Source: Deltaproteobacteria bacterium
GTDB taxonomy: Bacteria; Bdellovibrionota_C; UBA2361; OMII01
NCBI GenBank assembly: GCA_947491545.1
Contig: CANLJX010000011.1
Span: 1-41,321 of the forward strand
Length of the DNA: 41,321 nucleotides
Direction of reading: 5' to 3'
Shown: positions 1 to 11,869 of the stretch, one piece after another
How positions within the stretch are numbered: position 1 is the first letter of the stretch
Layout of the letters: the number at the start of each line of letters is the position of its first letter
The notes under the pieces: generated by a model
Told to the model about the DNA's origin: nothing
What the model saw: only the letters and a program-made list of their open reading frames with translations
Databases searched by the model: none
Program-made: the position numbers and the translations under genes

Positions 1-1
1 G

Positions 2-1804
<1,803 letters not shown>

Positions 1805-1821
1805 GCGCCCCTCTCCAACCC

Positions 1822-1977
1822 TGCGGAGCCGGGAGCGGCACCGGTAACGGCTGCGGCCCCGGCTCCGTTCCCCATGTCGTCTGTCCAATGACTTTATCGT
1901 GCACTCCTTTTCGGAGAGCAGCGGTAAAACCGGCACCGGAACCGGAGCCGTTGCCGGAGCCGGTGCCGTTCCCGGTT
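1822..1977. repeat. Inverted pair of degenerate CCGGNN hexamer arrays
   Basis: Two GC-rich tracts (about 1822-1873 and 1929-1977) lie between ligA and gltX. The second reads as consecutive hexamers such as CCGGCA CCGGAA CCGGAG CCGTTG CCGGAG CCGGTG CCGTTC. The first reads as the same kind of array on the other strand (GGCACC GGTAAC GGCTGC GGCCCC GGCTCC GTTCCC), and a stretch starting GGGAGCGGCACCGG is close to the reverse complement of the end of the second. The two are separated by about 55 bases of ordinary sequence. Similar short arrays occur at 11738, 14249 and 35792, always next to the 3' end of a gene. An ORF over this stretch is low-complexity and is not taken as a gene. No other element is seen in the 290-bp gap apart from the gltX promoter. 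Confidence 0.6.
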
Positions 1978-2040
1978 TGGGGGAGGGGATGGTGGAGGTG
2001 AGGATATGGTTGGCAGCGACTTCCCGGATGATCTCTCTTT

Positions 2041-2070
2041 TTGCCAAGGTGATGCGGGGTGGTCTATATT
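2041..2070 (+). promoter_or_regulatory. Predicted sigma-70 promoter of gltX
   Basis: TTGCCA at 2041-2046 and TATATT at 2065-2070 are separated by 18 bases. This predicts a transcript start near 2077, leaving a leader of about 18 nt that contains the ribosome site GAGGG (2083-2087) in front of the gltX ATG at 2095. The match to the -35 and -10 consensus is good for a GC-rich genome, but it has not been tested. Confidence 0.5.
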
Positions 2071-2094
2071 CCTGCTGTCTACGAGGGCAAAACT

Positions 2095-3579
2095 ATGACC
2101 GAAGTCCGCACCCGTTTCGCGCCGTCTCCGACAGGGCTCCAGCACCTGGGCGGATTTCGCACCGCTTTCTTCGCCTACCTGCTCGCTAAGAAGCACGGCG
2201 GAAAGTTCCTGCTGCGCATCGAGGACACTGACCGCGAGCGGCTGGTACCGGGAGCAATCCGCTTTATCGTTGAGGAGCTTGGCTGGCTCGGCATCCAGAT
2301 CGATGAGGGGCCAAGCAGAGAAGAGCTGAAAGCTATCGGCGAGCTATGGGACGGAGCGCCCGATCTTGGTGGACCGTGTGGCCCTTACATCCAGAGCCTC
2401 AAGCTGAAGCGCTACCGCGAGGTGGCCGACGAGCTGATCGCCAAGGGCTTTGCCTACCGCTGCGACTGCACCCCGGAGATGCTTGAGCGCGAGAGGGCCG
2501 AGCAGATGGCGCGGCGCGAGCTGCCTGGCTACTCAGGGTACTGCCGCACGCGAGAAGTTTCGGCCGACAAGCCGCACGTCGTTCGCTTCAAGATTCCGCA
2601 GAAGCGCGCGCTGACGCTCAACGACGCCATACGTGGCCGGGTGCACTGGGAGACAATTCCGCTGCGCGATACTGTGCTGCTTAAGAGCGGCGGATTCCCG
2701 ACCTACCACTTGGCTGCCATGGTCGATGACCACGATATGCGCATCACTCACGTGCTGCGCGGGGTCGAGTGGCTATCGTCGGCGCCGGTTCATCTCTTGC
2801 TGTACGAGGCTCTAGGCTGGGAGCCCCCAGTGTTTGCTCATATTCCGCTCGTTAACGGCACTGATGGGAAGAAGCTCTCAAAACGCTCCGGCGCGCTCAA
2901 CTCGCGCCAGGTTCGAGAAATGGGGTATCTGCCCGAGACAGTTCTCAACTTCGTGTCGCTTATCGGGTGGGCGCCAGGAGAGGGGAGCAACCAGGAGGTG
3001 TTTACCCGCGATGAGCTGGTGAAGAGCTTCTCGCTTGAGGGTATTAACCCTGCCAGCGGCGTGTTCGATGCCACAAAGATGGCGTGGATGAATGGGCTCT
3101 ACATCAGGAACCTTCCGGTAGGCGACTTTATCGAGCGCTGCAAGCCGTTCATGCAGCAGGCGGGAGTTGTGGTACCCGAGGCGCAGTTTGCTGCCCTCGC
3201 TCCACATGTGCAGGAGCGCGTGAAGGTGCTGACAGAAGTTCCGGCGATGCTGGAGTTCTTAAGCGACAAGCCGCTTGAGCGCGACATGGGTGCGATGTTC
3301 CAGAAGGGAGTTGATGGCCCGAAGGCGCGTGAGGTCCTGACCCGCTCGATCGCCGTGATTGAGGCTCTACCGGAGTTTACGGTTGAGGCCATTGATCAAG
3401 CATTGCGAGGGGTTGCAACGGAGCTAGGGCTCAAGGCTGGGCCTGCCTTTGGCGTCTTGCGCGTAGCAGCGACAGGAAAAACCATCACCCCGCCGCTGTT
3501 TGAGTCGTTTGCAGTTCTCGGCAAGGATACGGTACTATCCCGCCTCCGAGAGACTCTCGGCTTGGTACCACAGCAGTAA
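2095..3579 (+). CDS. gltX: Glutamyl-tRNA synthetase
   Basis: A class I aminoacyl-tRNA synthetase that charges tRNA-Glu (some members also charge tRNA-Gln). The N-terminal signature is RFAPSPTGLQHLGGFRTAF, with HLGG as the HIGH-type motif (residues 17-20), and the second signature is DGKKLSKR near residue 260. The tRNA-Glu acceptor-binding insert with RCDCTPEMLERER and the stretch HVLRGVEWLSSAPVH are also typical. Length 494 residues, normal for the family. The frame is open further upstream to a GTG at 2059, but the ATG at 2095 is preferred. It has GAGGG seven bases upstream, sits behind a good promoter, and gives the usual N-terminus. It leads a run gltX-efp-greA with gaps of 12 and 14 bases, likely one transcript. 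Confidence 0.97.
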   Translation: MTEVRTRFAPSPTGLQHLGGFRTAFFAYLLAKKHGGKFLLRIEDTDRERLVPGAIRFIVEELGWLGIQIDEGPSREELKAIGELWDGAPDLGGPCGPYIQSLKLKRYREVADELIAKGFAYRCDCTPEMLERERAEQMARRELPGYSGYCRTREVSADKPHVVRFKIPQKRALTLNDAIRGRVHWETIPLRDTVLLKSGGFPTYHLAAMVDDHDMRITHVLRGVEWLSSAPVHLLLYEALGWEPPVFAHIPLVNGTDGKKLSKRSGALNSRQVREMGYLPETVLNFVSLIGWAPGEGSNQEVFTRDELVKSFSLEGINPASGVFDATKMAWMNGLYIRNLPVGDFIERCKPFMQQAGVVVPEAQFAALAPHVQERVKVLTEVPAMLEFLSDKPLERDMGAMFQKGVDGPKAREVLTRSIAVIEALPEFTVEAIDQALRGVATELGLKAGPAFGVLRVAATGKTITPPLFESFAVLGKDTVLSRLRETLGLVPQQ

Positions 3580-3591
3580 CGGAAAAGAGTT

Positions 3592-4146
3592 ATGAAAGCT
3601 AAAGATGTGCGTCGTGGCACGGTAATCGTGCTCAAGAACAACCTGTACAGCGTCATGGATTTTCACCACCACACGCCGGGAAACCTGCGCGCGATGGTTC
3701 ACATGAAGCTGCGCAACCTGAGCACTGGCACGCAGATGGAGCAGCGCTTCAGCTCGACGGAAGATATCGACACAGCTGACGTATTCAACCAAGCGGCGAC
3801 CTTCCTCTACGCTGACACGAATGGCTACCACTTCATGAACTCAGAGACGTACGAGCAGGTTTCGATCACTCCAGAGATGATCGGAGACGGCCGTTACTAC
3901 GTTCAAGAGGGGATGCAGGTTCAGCTCTCGATGTACGAAGAGAATCCGATCGGCATCCAGCTTCCACAGACCGTGATCCTCACCATCGCAGAGACCGAGC
4001 CGGGCCTGAAGGGCGCGACGCAGACAAACTCGCCCAAGCCGGCGAAGACGGAAACGGGCTTGCAGCTCAACGTTCCACAGTTCGTCAATATCGGTGACAA
4101 GGTAATCATCAACACTGAGACCGGCGAGTACCAGAGCCGCGCCTAA
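3592..4146 (+). CDS. efp: Translation elongation factor P, unusual loop
   Basis: EF-P binds between the P and E sites of the ribosome and relieves stalling at consecutive prolines. The 184-residue length and three beta-barrel layout are standard: N-terminal KOW-like domain (1-64), OB domain (66-127), and a C-terminal OB domain ending in the typical VNIGDKVIINTETGEYQSRA. The tip of the domain I loop reads TPGNLRAM (residues 28-35). In E. coli this is PGKGQA with the modified Lys34, and in another class an Arg is modified; here the aligned position is Asn31. The PGNLRA form is known to me from EF-P of some Verrucomicrobia-like bacteria, so it is probably a natural subfamily, not a defect. The start follows GGAAAAGAG, 12 bases after gltX. 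Confidence 0.95.
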   Translation: MKAKDVRRGTVIVLKNNLYSVMDFHHHTPGNLRAMVHMKLRNLSTGTQMEQRFSSTEDIDTADVFNQAATFLYADTNGYHFMNSETYEQVSITPEMIGDGRYYVQEGMQVQLSMYEENPIGIQLPQTVILTIAETEPGLKGATQTNSPKPAKTETGLQLNVPQFVNIGDKVIINTETGEYQSRA

Positions 4147-4160
4147 GAACTACGCTTGCC

Positions 4161-4658
4161 ATGAAACGACCGATGACCCCGCGCGGCTACGCTGCGCTTC
4201 GCAACGAACTCACTAGGCTCAAGGCGATGAGGCCTGAGATCGCCCGTGCAATCGAGGTTGCTCGCGGACACGGTGACCTCTCCGAGAACGGCGACTACGA
4301 CGCCGCCAAAGAGAAGTCGGGCATGACCGAGGCGAAGATCCGTGACATCGAAGCGCGCCTGGCGATGGCTGAGCTGATCGACCCACGCAAGTTCGGCGAG
4401 ATGACCCGCGTCGTGTTCGGTGCCAGCGTTAAGATCGAGGACGTTGACTCAGGTGAGCAGCGCGTCTTGAGCATCTACGGCGCCGAGGAGTCTGACATTG
4501 AGAAGGGGTGGATCTCGTTTGAGGCTCCGCTCGGCAAGGCCCTGATCGGCAAGGAGCTCGGCGATGTTGCGAAGGTTCCGCTGCCTGGTGGCGCCCGCGA
4601 GTACGAGATCGTTGAGATCTTTGTGAGCTATCAGTACGAGGAGTCTGAGCAGGGATAG
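4161..4658 (+). CDS. greA: Transcription elongation factor GreA
   Basis: GreA enters the secondary channel of RNA polymerase and stimulates cleavage of the transcript in backtracked complexes. The N-terminal coiled coil (about residues 8-78) carries the conserved tip ARGHGDLSENGDYDAAKEK, with the two acidic residues (D and E of GDLSEN) needed for cleavage. The C-terminal FKBP-like domain (about 84-160) contains SPLGKALIG-like APLGKALIGKELGDV. The length of 165 residues is normal. The start ATG 14 bases after efp has only a weak ribosome site; a second ATG four codons on is an alternative. It is the last gene before a 334-bp gap with a hairpin repeat. Confidence 0.95.
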   Translation: MKRPMTPRGYAALRNELTRLKAMRPEIARAIEVARGHGDLSENGDYDAAKEKSGMTEAKIRDIEARLAMAELIDPRKFGEMTRVVFGASVKIEDVDSGEQRVLSIYGAEESDIEKGWISFEAPLGKALIGKELGDVAKVPLPGGAREYEIVEIFVSYQYEESEQG

Positions 4659-4750
4659 TCGGCTTTTGGCCTGGCTCCCTCGCAGGGTCTGGGCGTGCCC
4701 GTGAACGTACCCGCTCAAGCCAATCCTGCCGCCAGCAACAGACGCAGTTC

Positions 4751-4823
4751 ACAAAGAGAGCGGCGAGGACAGCGAGGGGAATGTCGGGTCTTAACCCCTC
4801 GCCGTTCTCGCCGCTCTCTTTGT
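4751..4823. repeat. Hairpin repeat element, copy 1
   Basis: The left arm 4751-4779 (ACAAAGAGAGCGGCGAGG + ACAGCGAGGGG) pairs with the right arm 4795-4823 over 29 positions: 27 Watson-Crick pairs, one G-U and one A-C mismatch, closed by a 15-base loop. Two more copies lie at 35902 and 36071. The arms end in ACAAAGAG and CTCTTTGT in all full arms. A role as terminator of greA is possible, since the right arm ends CTCTCTTTGTT, but there is no real U-run. Confidence 0.8.
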
Positions 4824-4976
4824 TCCCCCTTAAGCCGGGCACGGGTAACGAGCACGTTCACGTATTCAACAACCCAAGGCCGCCAGCCCTTTGAGCCTCA
4901 TTTACATGTAAAGCCTTTTTAGGGATTCAGCAGACATAAGGGGGCAAAGGTGTCGGTCCCCTTTTCCACAACAACG

Positions 4977-4985
4977 TGCTACCCT
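4977..4985 (+). promoter_or_regulatory. Possible extended -10 element directly before dnaG
   Basis: TG-C-TACCCT (4977-4985) resembles an extended -10. Its predicted start would fall at about 4992-4993, on the GTG start codon itself, giving a leaderless transcript. No convincing -35 is present at the proper distance. No ribosome binding site is seen in front of the GTG, which agrees with a leaderless reading. Confidence 0.25.
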
Positions 4986-4992
4986 CGGCTCC

Positions 4993-6903
4993 GTGATTTC
5001 CCAAGAGAGCATAGAGCGGGTCAAAGCCGAGGCGAGCATCGTGGAGGTCGTCTCGGAGACGGTCAAGCTGCGCCGTTCGGGGATGTACTACTCCGGTCTC
5101 TGCCCGTTTCATTCCGAGCGCTCCCCCTCGTTCTTCGTGCGTGAGCAGTCGAACTCGTACCACTGCTACGGCTGCGGAGCGTACGGGAACGTGATCTCCT
5201 TCGTGATGGCGTCGCGCGCCATGACCTTCCCCGACGCCGTTGAGCTGCTCGCCGGCCGCTACGGCATCGAGCTGAAGCGCGACGGCCGCAAGGGCTTAGC
5301 TCCCGGCGTTGATCGCGAGAAGCTCTTCAACGTGTGCGCGGTTGCCCAGCAGTTCTTCCGCAACTCGCTCATGCAGGTAAAGAAAGGAGCAGGGGAGTTC
5401 GCCAAAGTTGGCGAGTACCTGCGGAAGCGTGGCCTCACTGCTGATGCGATCAACTCTTTCGGCATCGGCTACGCGCCGAACCAGCGAGGAGCCCTTGTCG
5501 ACGTGCTCAAGAAAGCCGGCTTCGACGAAGAGACGATACTGCTCACCGGCTTGGTGCGTCGCGCTGCTGGCGGGGAGCTGTACGAGTTCTTCCGCGGACG
5601 ACTAATCTTTCCGATCTTCATCGACACAAAGCGCATCGCCGGATTCGGCGGGCGTATCGTTCCTGGCGTTAACGACCCTGCCTTTGAAGAGCAGGCGCCG
5701 AAGTACCTCAACTCGCCAGAAACCCCGATTTACCAGAAAAATCGCACTCTGTACGGCCTGCCACAGGCCATGAGCGCCATCCGCGAGGCAGGCGAGGTGT
5801 ACGTGGTCGAGGGCTACATGGATGTCGTCGGGCTCACGATGCGGGGCGTGAAAAATGTCGTGGCATGCTGCGGCACCGCGATGACTGAGCAGCACCTCAA
5901 GCGCTTTTCCGGACTCTGCAACCGTGTGCACCTTCTCTTTGACGGAGACACAGCGGGGCGAGGCGCCGCGGCGAAGTCGTTCGTGACTGCGCGCAATGCG
6001 GATGTCGATGTGACGGCGTGCTTCCTGCCCGACGACGTGGATCCAGACGATTTTGCGGCGCAGCACGGTGCTGAGACGGCTCAGGCTCTCAAGGGGCTCG
6101 GGAAGGCAGAGCTGATAGACGTGTACATCGACGGCCTGCTCACGCGCGCTGGCTGCTCGCTCACTGAGAAGCCCGGCGCGAATCTCTTGGGGAAGCTGAG
6201 CGACGAAGTGGCCAAGGCTTTGGGCGGAGTGGAGCGCGAGGTTGTGCGGTCTACGCTCACGGCACGCGCGGCCCGCAGGCTCGGGATTGAGACTCCACAG
6301 CTTGAGCGACTGGTGTCGAAGGGGGCTACAGCCGGTAAACAGCTGGTGCGTGCTGAGCCGACCGCGTCAGCACGTCCAGCGGAGCCGGCACAGAGCGATG
6401 AGCCCACAGCGAGGAAGCCGCGTGGGGTAGCAGAGCTGCCGCGAATTGACCGAGACCTGCTCTGCTCAGTTATGGTGCTAAAGGGAGATGTGCTCCCCGA
6501 CCTGCTGAAGAACCCCGAGATGTGCGAGGTGCTACAGCCCGAGACGGTGCGCTTCGCGATGGACCTGGACCGGGCCCTGGCCGAGCATCCGGACGATGAG
6601 CAGGGTCAGCGACAGGCGGCCAAAGAGCTCCTACAAACCCTCGGGGTCGACTGGACCAGGCTCTGGAAGGAAGCCTTCAAGATGGTCGAATCGGGCGTAA
6701 CTATGCGGGACGTGTACCAGGGAAGCCTGCTTGCGCTTCGGCGGCAGAAGCTTCGGGGGCTGCTGGATGAGTGCAAGGAGGAGCTTATCTCGGGCGACTG
6801 GGATCCCCAGCAGCAGCTTGAGATTTCAGATCGCATCCGAATCCTTAAAAACCAGATAGATGGGCTGGGTCGGGGGGTGGACCTGCACACCTCAAATAGC
6901 TAG
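4993..6903 (+). CDS. dnaG: DNA primase
   Basis: DnaG makes the RNA primers for replication. The N-terminal CHC2 zinc finger uses C37, H40, C58 and C61 (CPFH...CYGC). The catalytic core follows, with GFGGRIV and YLNSPETPIYQK, and a Toprim fold with EGYMD (E at about 273) and FDGDTAG (D317, D319) for metal binding. After a charged, Pro/Ala-rich linker (about 445-485) comes the C-terminal helical region that normally binds the DnaB helicase. The length of 636 residues is typical. The start is GTG at 4993; there is no Shine-Dalgarno sequence upstream. The next gene is rpoD, so the classical dnaG-rpoD pair is preserved. Confidence 0.96.
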   Translation: MISQESIERVKAEASIVEVVSETVKLRRSGMYYSGLCPFHSERSPSFFVREQSNSYHCYGCGAYGNVISFVMASRAMTFPDAVELLAGRYGIELKRDGRKGLAPGVDREKLFNVCAVAQQFFRNSLMQVKKGAGEFAKVGEYLRKRGLTADAINSFGIGYAPNQRGALVDVLKKAGFDEETILLTGLVRRAAGGELYEFFRGRLIFPIFIDTKRIAGFGGRIVPGVNDPAFEEQAPKYLNSPETPIYQKNRTLYGLPQAMSAIREAGEVYVVEGYMDVVGLTMRGVKNVVACCGTAMTEQHLKRFSGLCNRVHLLFDGDTAGRGAAAKSFVTARNADVDVTACFLPDDVDPDDFAAQHGAETAQALKGLGKAELIDVYIDGLLTRAGCSLTEKPGANLLGKLSDEVAKALGGVEREVVRSTLTARAARRLGIETPQLERLVSKGATAGKQLVRAEPTASARPAEPAQSDEPTARKPRGVAELPRIDRDLLCSVMVLKGDVLPDLLKNPEMCEVLQPETVRFAMDLDRALAEHPDDEQGQRQAAKELLQTLGVDWTRLWKEAFKMVESGVTMRDVYQGSLLALRRQKLRGLLDECKEELISGDWDPQQQLEISDRIRILKNQIDGLGRGVDLHTSNS

Positions 6904-6999
6904 TATCCTGGGATTCTTGGGGTCGGTAACCCCAGCCTGTGGCGTAGCCGCTCTGCGTGCGGAGACGGTGAGCGAGCCTACATAGGGTGAGAAGAGAGA

Positions 7000-7027
7000 T
7001 CCGCCATCGGCGGAGAGCAGATTTTTT
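7000..7027 (+). terminator. Weak hairpin with T-run between dnaG and rpoD
   Basis: TCCGCC (7000-7005), a three-base loop, and GGCGGA (7009-7014) form a short stem. Seven bases later comes TTTTTT (7022-7027). The gap between stem and T-run is longer than in a standard intrinsic terminator, so this may be a weak terminator, an attenuator in front of rpoD, or chance. The rest of the 183-bp gap shows no clear promoter. Confidence 0.3.
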
Positions 7028-7086
7028 ACATGAGTGTGTAGTCGCGCTGCCTACCAGCTGTCGCGGCTCGTTGAATCGGAGTTTCA

Positions 7087-9408
<2,322 letters not shown>

Positions 9409-9411
9409 GCG

Positions 9412-10008
9412 ATGCTGGCTCTAGCCCTCCGGACGGGGACACTTGTGGCTGCCGTGGCGGTTGCGGGCTGCGGCAAGTACATCCCGCCGATCCCGCCAGA
9501 GATGGTGGCACCGAAGGAGGTGCAGGTGCTGGAGGTCTTCACGACACCGAGCCAGGTGGGCCTCAAGTGGCAGGCACCCAACGAGGATCGCCGTGGGCAG
9601 GAGCTCAAGACGATCGACGGTTACACTGTGCAGCGCAAGGAGATCGCAGTGCGCGGCGACGAGACCAACCCGAATATCGAGTTCGCGGATCTTGGCTTCG
9701 TCAAGGATACCCACATTCAGGTCCGTGAGCGGCTTCGCAACGAGGCGCGCGAGCAGGGGAAGATCGGACGCGCGGTCAAGGCTCCTGCCGAGCTTACGCA
9801 CTTCTCGTTCATCGACTCCAAGCCCCAGAACGGCAAGACCTACCTCTACCAGGTAGTTCCGCAGAACCAAGGTGGCGTGGACGGTGTCATCAGGCAGGTT
9901 GTTAAGGTGGTTTTCAAGGGGGAGGCGAGCAACGTAGTGGTGCTCGCTGCCAAGGATGTGGAGGCTTCCCCGGAGCCTGAAGACAACCTGCCGGTCGGAC
10001 AGCAGTAA
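9412..10008 (+). CDS. Predicted lipoprotein of unknown function
   Basis: 198 residues. A short hydrophobic signal sequence ends in AVAVAGC, a type II signal peptidase lipobox, with the lipidated cysteine at position 20 followed by [11 protein letters not shown]. The mature part has a beta-rich, fibronectin-III-like look: [20 protein letters not shown], then DGYTVQRKE, and later [20 protein letters not shown]. These are the strand patterns of an FnIII fold with an insertion. The start codon is three bases after the rpoD stop, so it is probably co-transcribed with rpoD, and a good terminator follows. Its role cannot be told from sequence; an outer membrane or periplasmic location is inferred from the lipobox. 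Confidence 0.85.
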   Translation: MLALALRTGTLVAAVAVAGCGKYIPPIPPEMVAPKEVQVLEVFTTPSQVGLKWQAPNEDRRGQELKTIDGYTVQRKEIAVRGDETNPNIEFADLGFVKDTHIQVRERLRNEAREQGKIGRAVKAPAELTHFSFIDSKPQNGKTYLYQVVPQNQGGVDGVIRQVVKVVFKGEASNVVVLAAKDVEASPEPEDNLPVGQQ

Positions 10009-10028
10009 GCTGAGGGCTCGGCTTTTTT
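10008..10028 (+). terminator. Intrinsic terminator after the lipoprotein gene
   Basis: AGCTGA (10008-10013), tetraloop GGGC, TCGGCT (10018-10023) form a six-pair stem with one G-U pair, followed directly by TTTTTT. The stem begins at the last base of the lipoprotein stop codon. dapA starts only 15 bases later, so some read-through into dapA is likely unless a promoter overlaps this site. Confidence 0.6.
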
Positions 10029-10043
10029 CAGAGGATACCTGGC

Positions 10044-10931
10044 GTGAGCGCGACTGCTCTTGATCTCCGCGGCGTTTTTACTGCGCTGGTTACTCCTTTC
10101 ACCAAAGACGGAGCGGCTGTAGACACAAAGTCGCTTGAGAAGCTGATAGACTTCCAGCTCGGGGCGGGGGTGCAGGGGTTCGTTGCGTGCGGTTCGACCG
10201 GCGAAGCCGCAACGCTCACTCCGCAGGAGTACGTGCAGGTGGTGCGCAGTGTGCGTGAGCGCACCAAGGGAGTCTGCGCCTGTATCGCTGGCATCTCAGT
10301 CAGCTCGACTCGGCTTGCTATTGACACCGCTCGCGCGGCTGAGGAGCTGGGCTGCGACGGGATCCTGCTCGCGGCTCCACCCTACAACAAGCCGTCACAA
10401 GCGGGCTTAATCGAGCATGTGCGTGCGATCGCTGATTCAGTTGATCTGCCCCTGATTGCCTACAACATCCCCGGCCGTAGCGGCGTGGGTTTCACTGCAG
10501 CGACCCTCGGCACGCTCAGCAAAGAGAAGCTCATAGTGGGAGTCAAGGAATCATCGGGCTCAGTAGACTTCATGGCGGACACGATTCGGGCCGTCGATCC
10601 TTGGTGCCAGGTGCTCTCGGGCGAAGACTCGTTGGTGCTTGCGGCCCTTGCCTACGGAGGGACGGGAGTTGTCTCGGCATCGGCCAACGCTATGCCGAAA
10701 GAGTTCGTTGAGCTGACGACTTCCTTCTTCGATGGGCGAATAGAAGACGCGCGCAGGGCCCAGCTGTCGATGCTCCCGCGTATCCGCTCGCTCTTTGTGG
10801 AGTCGAATCCCGTGCCAGTGAAGACGGTGCTCGCGCTGCAGGGCGTCATCGCGGAGCCAACGGTCCGCCTGCCGCTCGTCGAGCTCGCGCCAGCGAGCCT
10901 AAAGCTCGTTCGTTCGGAGTTCTCGCTGTGA
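10044..10931 (+). CDS. dapA: 4-hydroxy-tetrahydrodipicolinate synthase
   Basis: DapA condenses pyruvate with aspartate semialdehyde, the first committed step to lysine and meso-diaminopimelate. The (beta/alpha)8 barrel of 295 residues carries CGSTGEAATL (49-58), the active-site tyrosine in AYNIPGRSG (Y140) and the Schiff-base lysine in GVKESSG (K168). GGTGVVSASAN near 210 is also typical. The start is GTG at 10044 with GAGGA 8-12 bases upstream. It overlaps dapB by four bases (GTGA), so the two are translationally coupled. Confidence 0.95.
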   Translation: MSATALDLRGVFTALVTPFTKDGAAVDTKSLEKLIDFQLGAGVQGFVACGSTGEAATLTPQEYVQVVRSVRERTKGVCACIAGISVSSTRLAIDTARAAEELGCDGILLAAPPYNKPSQAGLIEHVRAIADSVDLPLIAYNIPGRSGVGFTAATLGTLSKEKLIVGVKESSGSVDFMADTIRAVDPWCQVLSGEDSLVLAALAYGGTGVVSASANAMPKEFVELTTSFFDGRIEDARRAQLSMLPRIRSLFVESNPVPVKTVLALQGVIAEPTVRLPLVELAPASLKLVRSEFSL

Positions 10932-11686
10932 TTCGCGTTGGAGTGGTCGGGGCCTCTGGTCGTGCCGGTTCAAAAGTTGTTGAGGCGCTGGACGCTGCGC
11001 AGGGGGCGGTCCTCTCGGCCGCGGTGGTTTCGCCTTCATCATCGAGGCTCGGAGCCCGGGTGAAGGGCAGCGAGCTGTTGTACTCTTGCCAGCTCGAAGA
11101 CCTTAAAGGATGTGACGCAGTAATCGAGTTCTCGACTCCGGAGACCTCTGTGGCTGTTGCTGAGCGCTGTGCGGAGTTGGGGATTCCGCTCGTTGTTGCA
11201 ACCACCGGGCACTCTGCCGAGCAGCTAGCGCGGATTGAGGCTGCCGCCCAACAGGTGGCGATCTTGGTTGCCCCAAACACCTCGTTGGGGGCTACGATAC
11301 TCGCTCTCCTGGTTGAGCAGGCGAAGGAAGCATCGGCTGGAGCGTTCGACCTTGAGGTCATGGAGATTCACCACCGCATGAAGAGAGATGCACCCTCCGG
11401 CACAGCCAGGGCGCTGGTGCAGGTGGCACTATCCCCCGGCCAGCAGGTTGTGTTCGGTCGTGAGGCTCAGCGCAGCACGGGGGAGGTCGGTGTCGTTGCC
11501 CTGCGCGGCGGGGATGTGCCGGGAGACCACACCGTGTACTTCTTAGGTGAGGGCGAGCGGCTTGAGCTGACGCATCGGGTACACGATCGCCGTGTGTTTG
11601 GAGCCGGTGCGGTAGCGCTGGCGCGCAGATTAGTCGGGAGGAAGCCTGGGCTCTATTCTGCCCGGGTGCTGCTGCTTGGGGAGTAG
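10928..11686 (+). CDS. dapB: 4-hydroxy-tetrahydrodipicolinate reductase
   Basis: DapB reduces the DapA product with NAD(P)H. The Rossmann nucleotide-binding loop is VGVVGASGRAGSKV near the N-terminus, VIEFSTPETS follows, and the substrate-binding stretch is EIHHRMKRDAPSGTA, with the conserved His-His, Lys and SGT residues. PNTSLGATIL and the C-terminal THRVHDRRVFGAGAVALAR complete the family pattern. The length of 252 residues is slightly short but complete. The start GTG overlaps the dapA stop. This gives the two consecutive DAP pathway steps as one unit. Confidence 0.95.
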   Translation: MIRVGVVGASGRAGSKVVEALDAAQGAVLSAAVVSPSSSRLGARVKGSELLYSCQLEDLKGCDAVIEFSTPETSVAVAERCAELGIPLVVATTGHSAEQLARIEAAAQQVAILVAPNTSLGATILALLVEQAKEASAGAFDLEVMEIHHRMKRDAPSGTARALVQVALSPGQQVVFGREAQRSTGEVGVVALRGGDVPGDHTVYFLGEGERLELTHRVHDRRVFGAGAVALARRLVGRKPGLYSARVLLLGE

Positions 11687-11737
11687 TTGCTAGGCGCTGG
11701 ATGCGGCATGCGAGGTTGCGGGAGTGTTTAAAAGTTT

Positions 11738-11776
11738 GGGCCGGAGCCGTTGTCGTGCCCGTGCCGGAATTTTTTT
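11738..11776 (+). repeat. Short CCGGNN array followed by T-run, possible dapB terminator
   Basis: GGGCCGGAGCCG then GTGCCCGTGCCGG (to 11767) follows the same hexamer style as the arrays at 1822, 1929, 14249 and 35792. It is followed by AA and eight T. A GC-rich tract before a T-run about 60 bases after the dapB stop could end transcription, but the stem that can be drawn is poor. Confidence 0.4.
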
Positions 11777-11840
11777 TAGGGGTTTGAATTGGTTTCCTGT
11801 GCAGGGAGATCGCGGTTATTAAACCCCTGAAAATAGTACG

Positions 11841-11869
11841 TTGCGTTTTGGGGATCCCCCTGTTATAAG
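11841..11869 (+). promoter_or_regulatory. Predicted sigma-70 promoter of the IclR-type regulator
   Basis: TTGCGT (11841-11846), a 17-base spacer, and TATAAG (11864-11869) preceded by TG in the extended -10 position. The spacer contains the perfect palindrome GGGGATCCCC (11850-11859), which could be an operator. The predicted start is near 11876. Confidence 0.5.

Larger units (their letters stand above)
4659..4992. other. Intergenic region greA-dnaG with hairpin repeat
   Basis: No gene is seen in these 334 bases. The order is: a B-type hexamer tract (GTGCCCGTGAACGTACCCGC, 4695-4714), a long hairpin (4751-4823), a second B-type tract (4834-4862), a perfect 12-base palindrome TTTACATGTAAA (4901-4912), and a possible extended -10 directly in front of dnaG. 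The ORF spanning part of it (4695-4922) follows the repeat and has no protein-like character. Confidence 0.6.

Noticed and set aside
1805-2094. tRNA genes in this and the other gaps
   Set aside because: No GGTTCRA-type TPsiC arm with matching acceptor ends was found in any gap on either strand by eye.
1899-2189. 96-residue + strand ORF over the hexamer arrays between ligA and gltX
   Set aside because: Gly-Thr-Gly-Ala repeats reflect the hexamer array, and it runs into gltX in the wrong frame.
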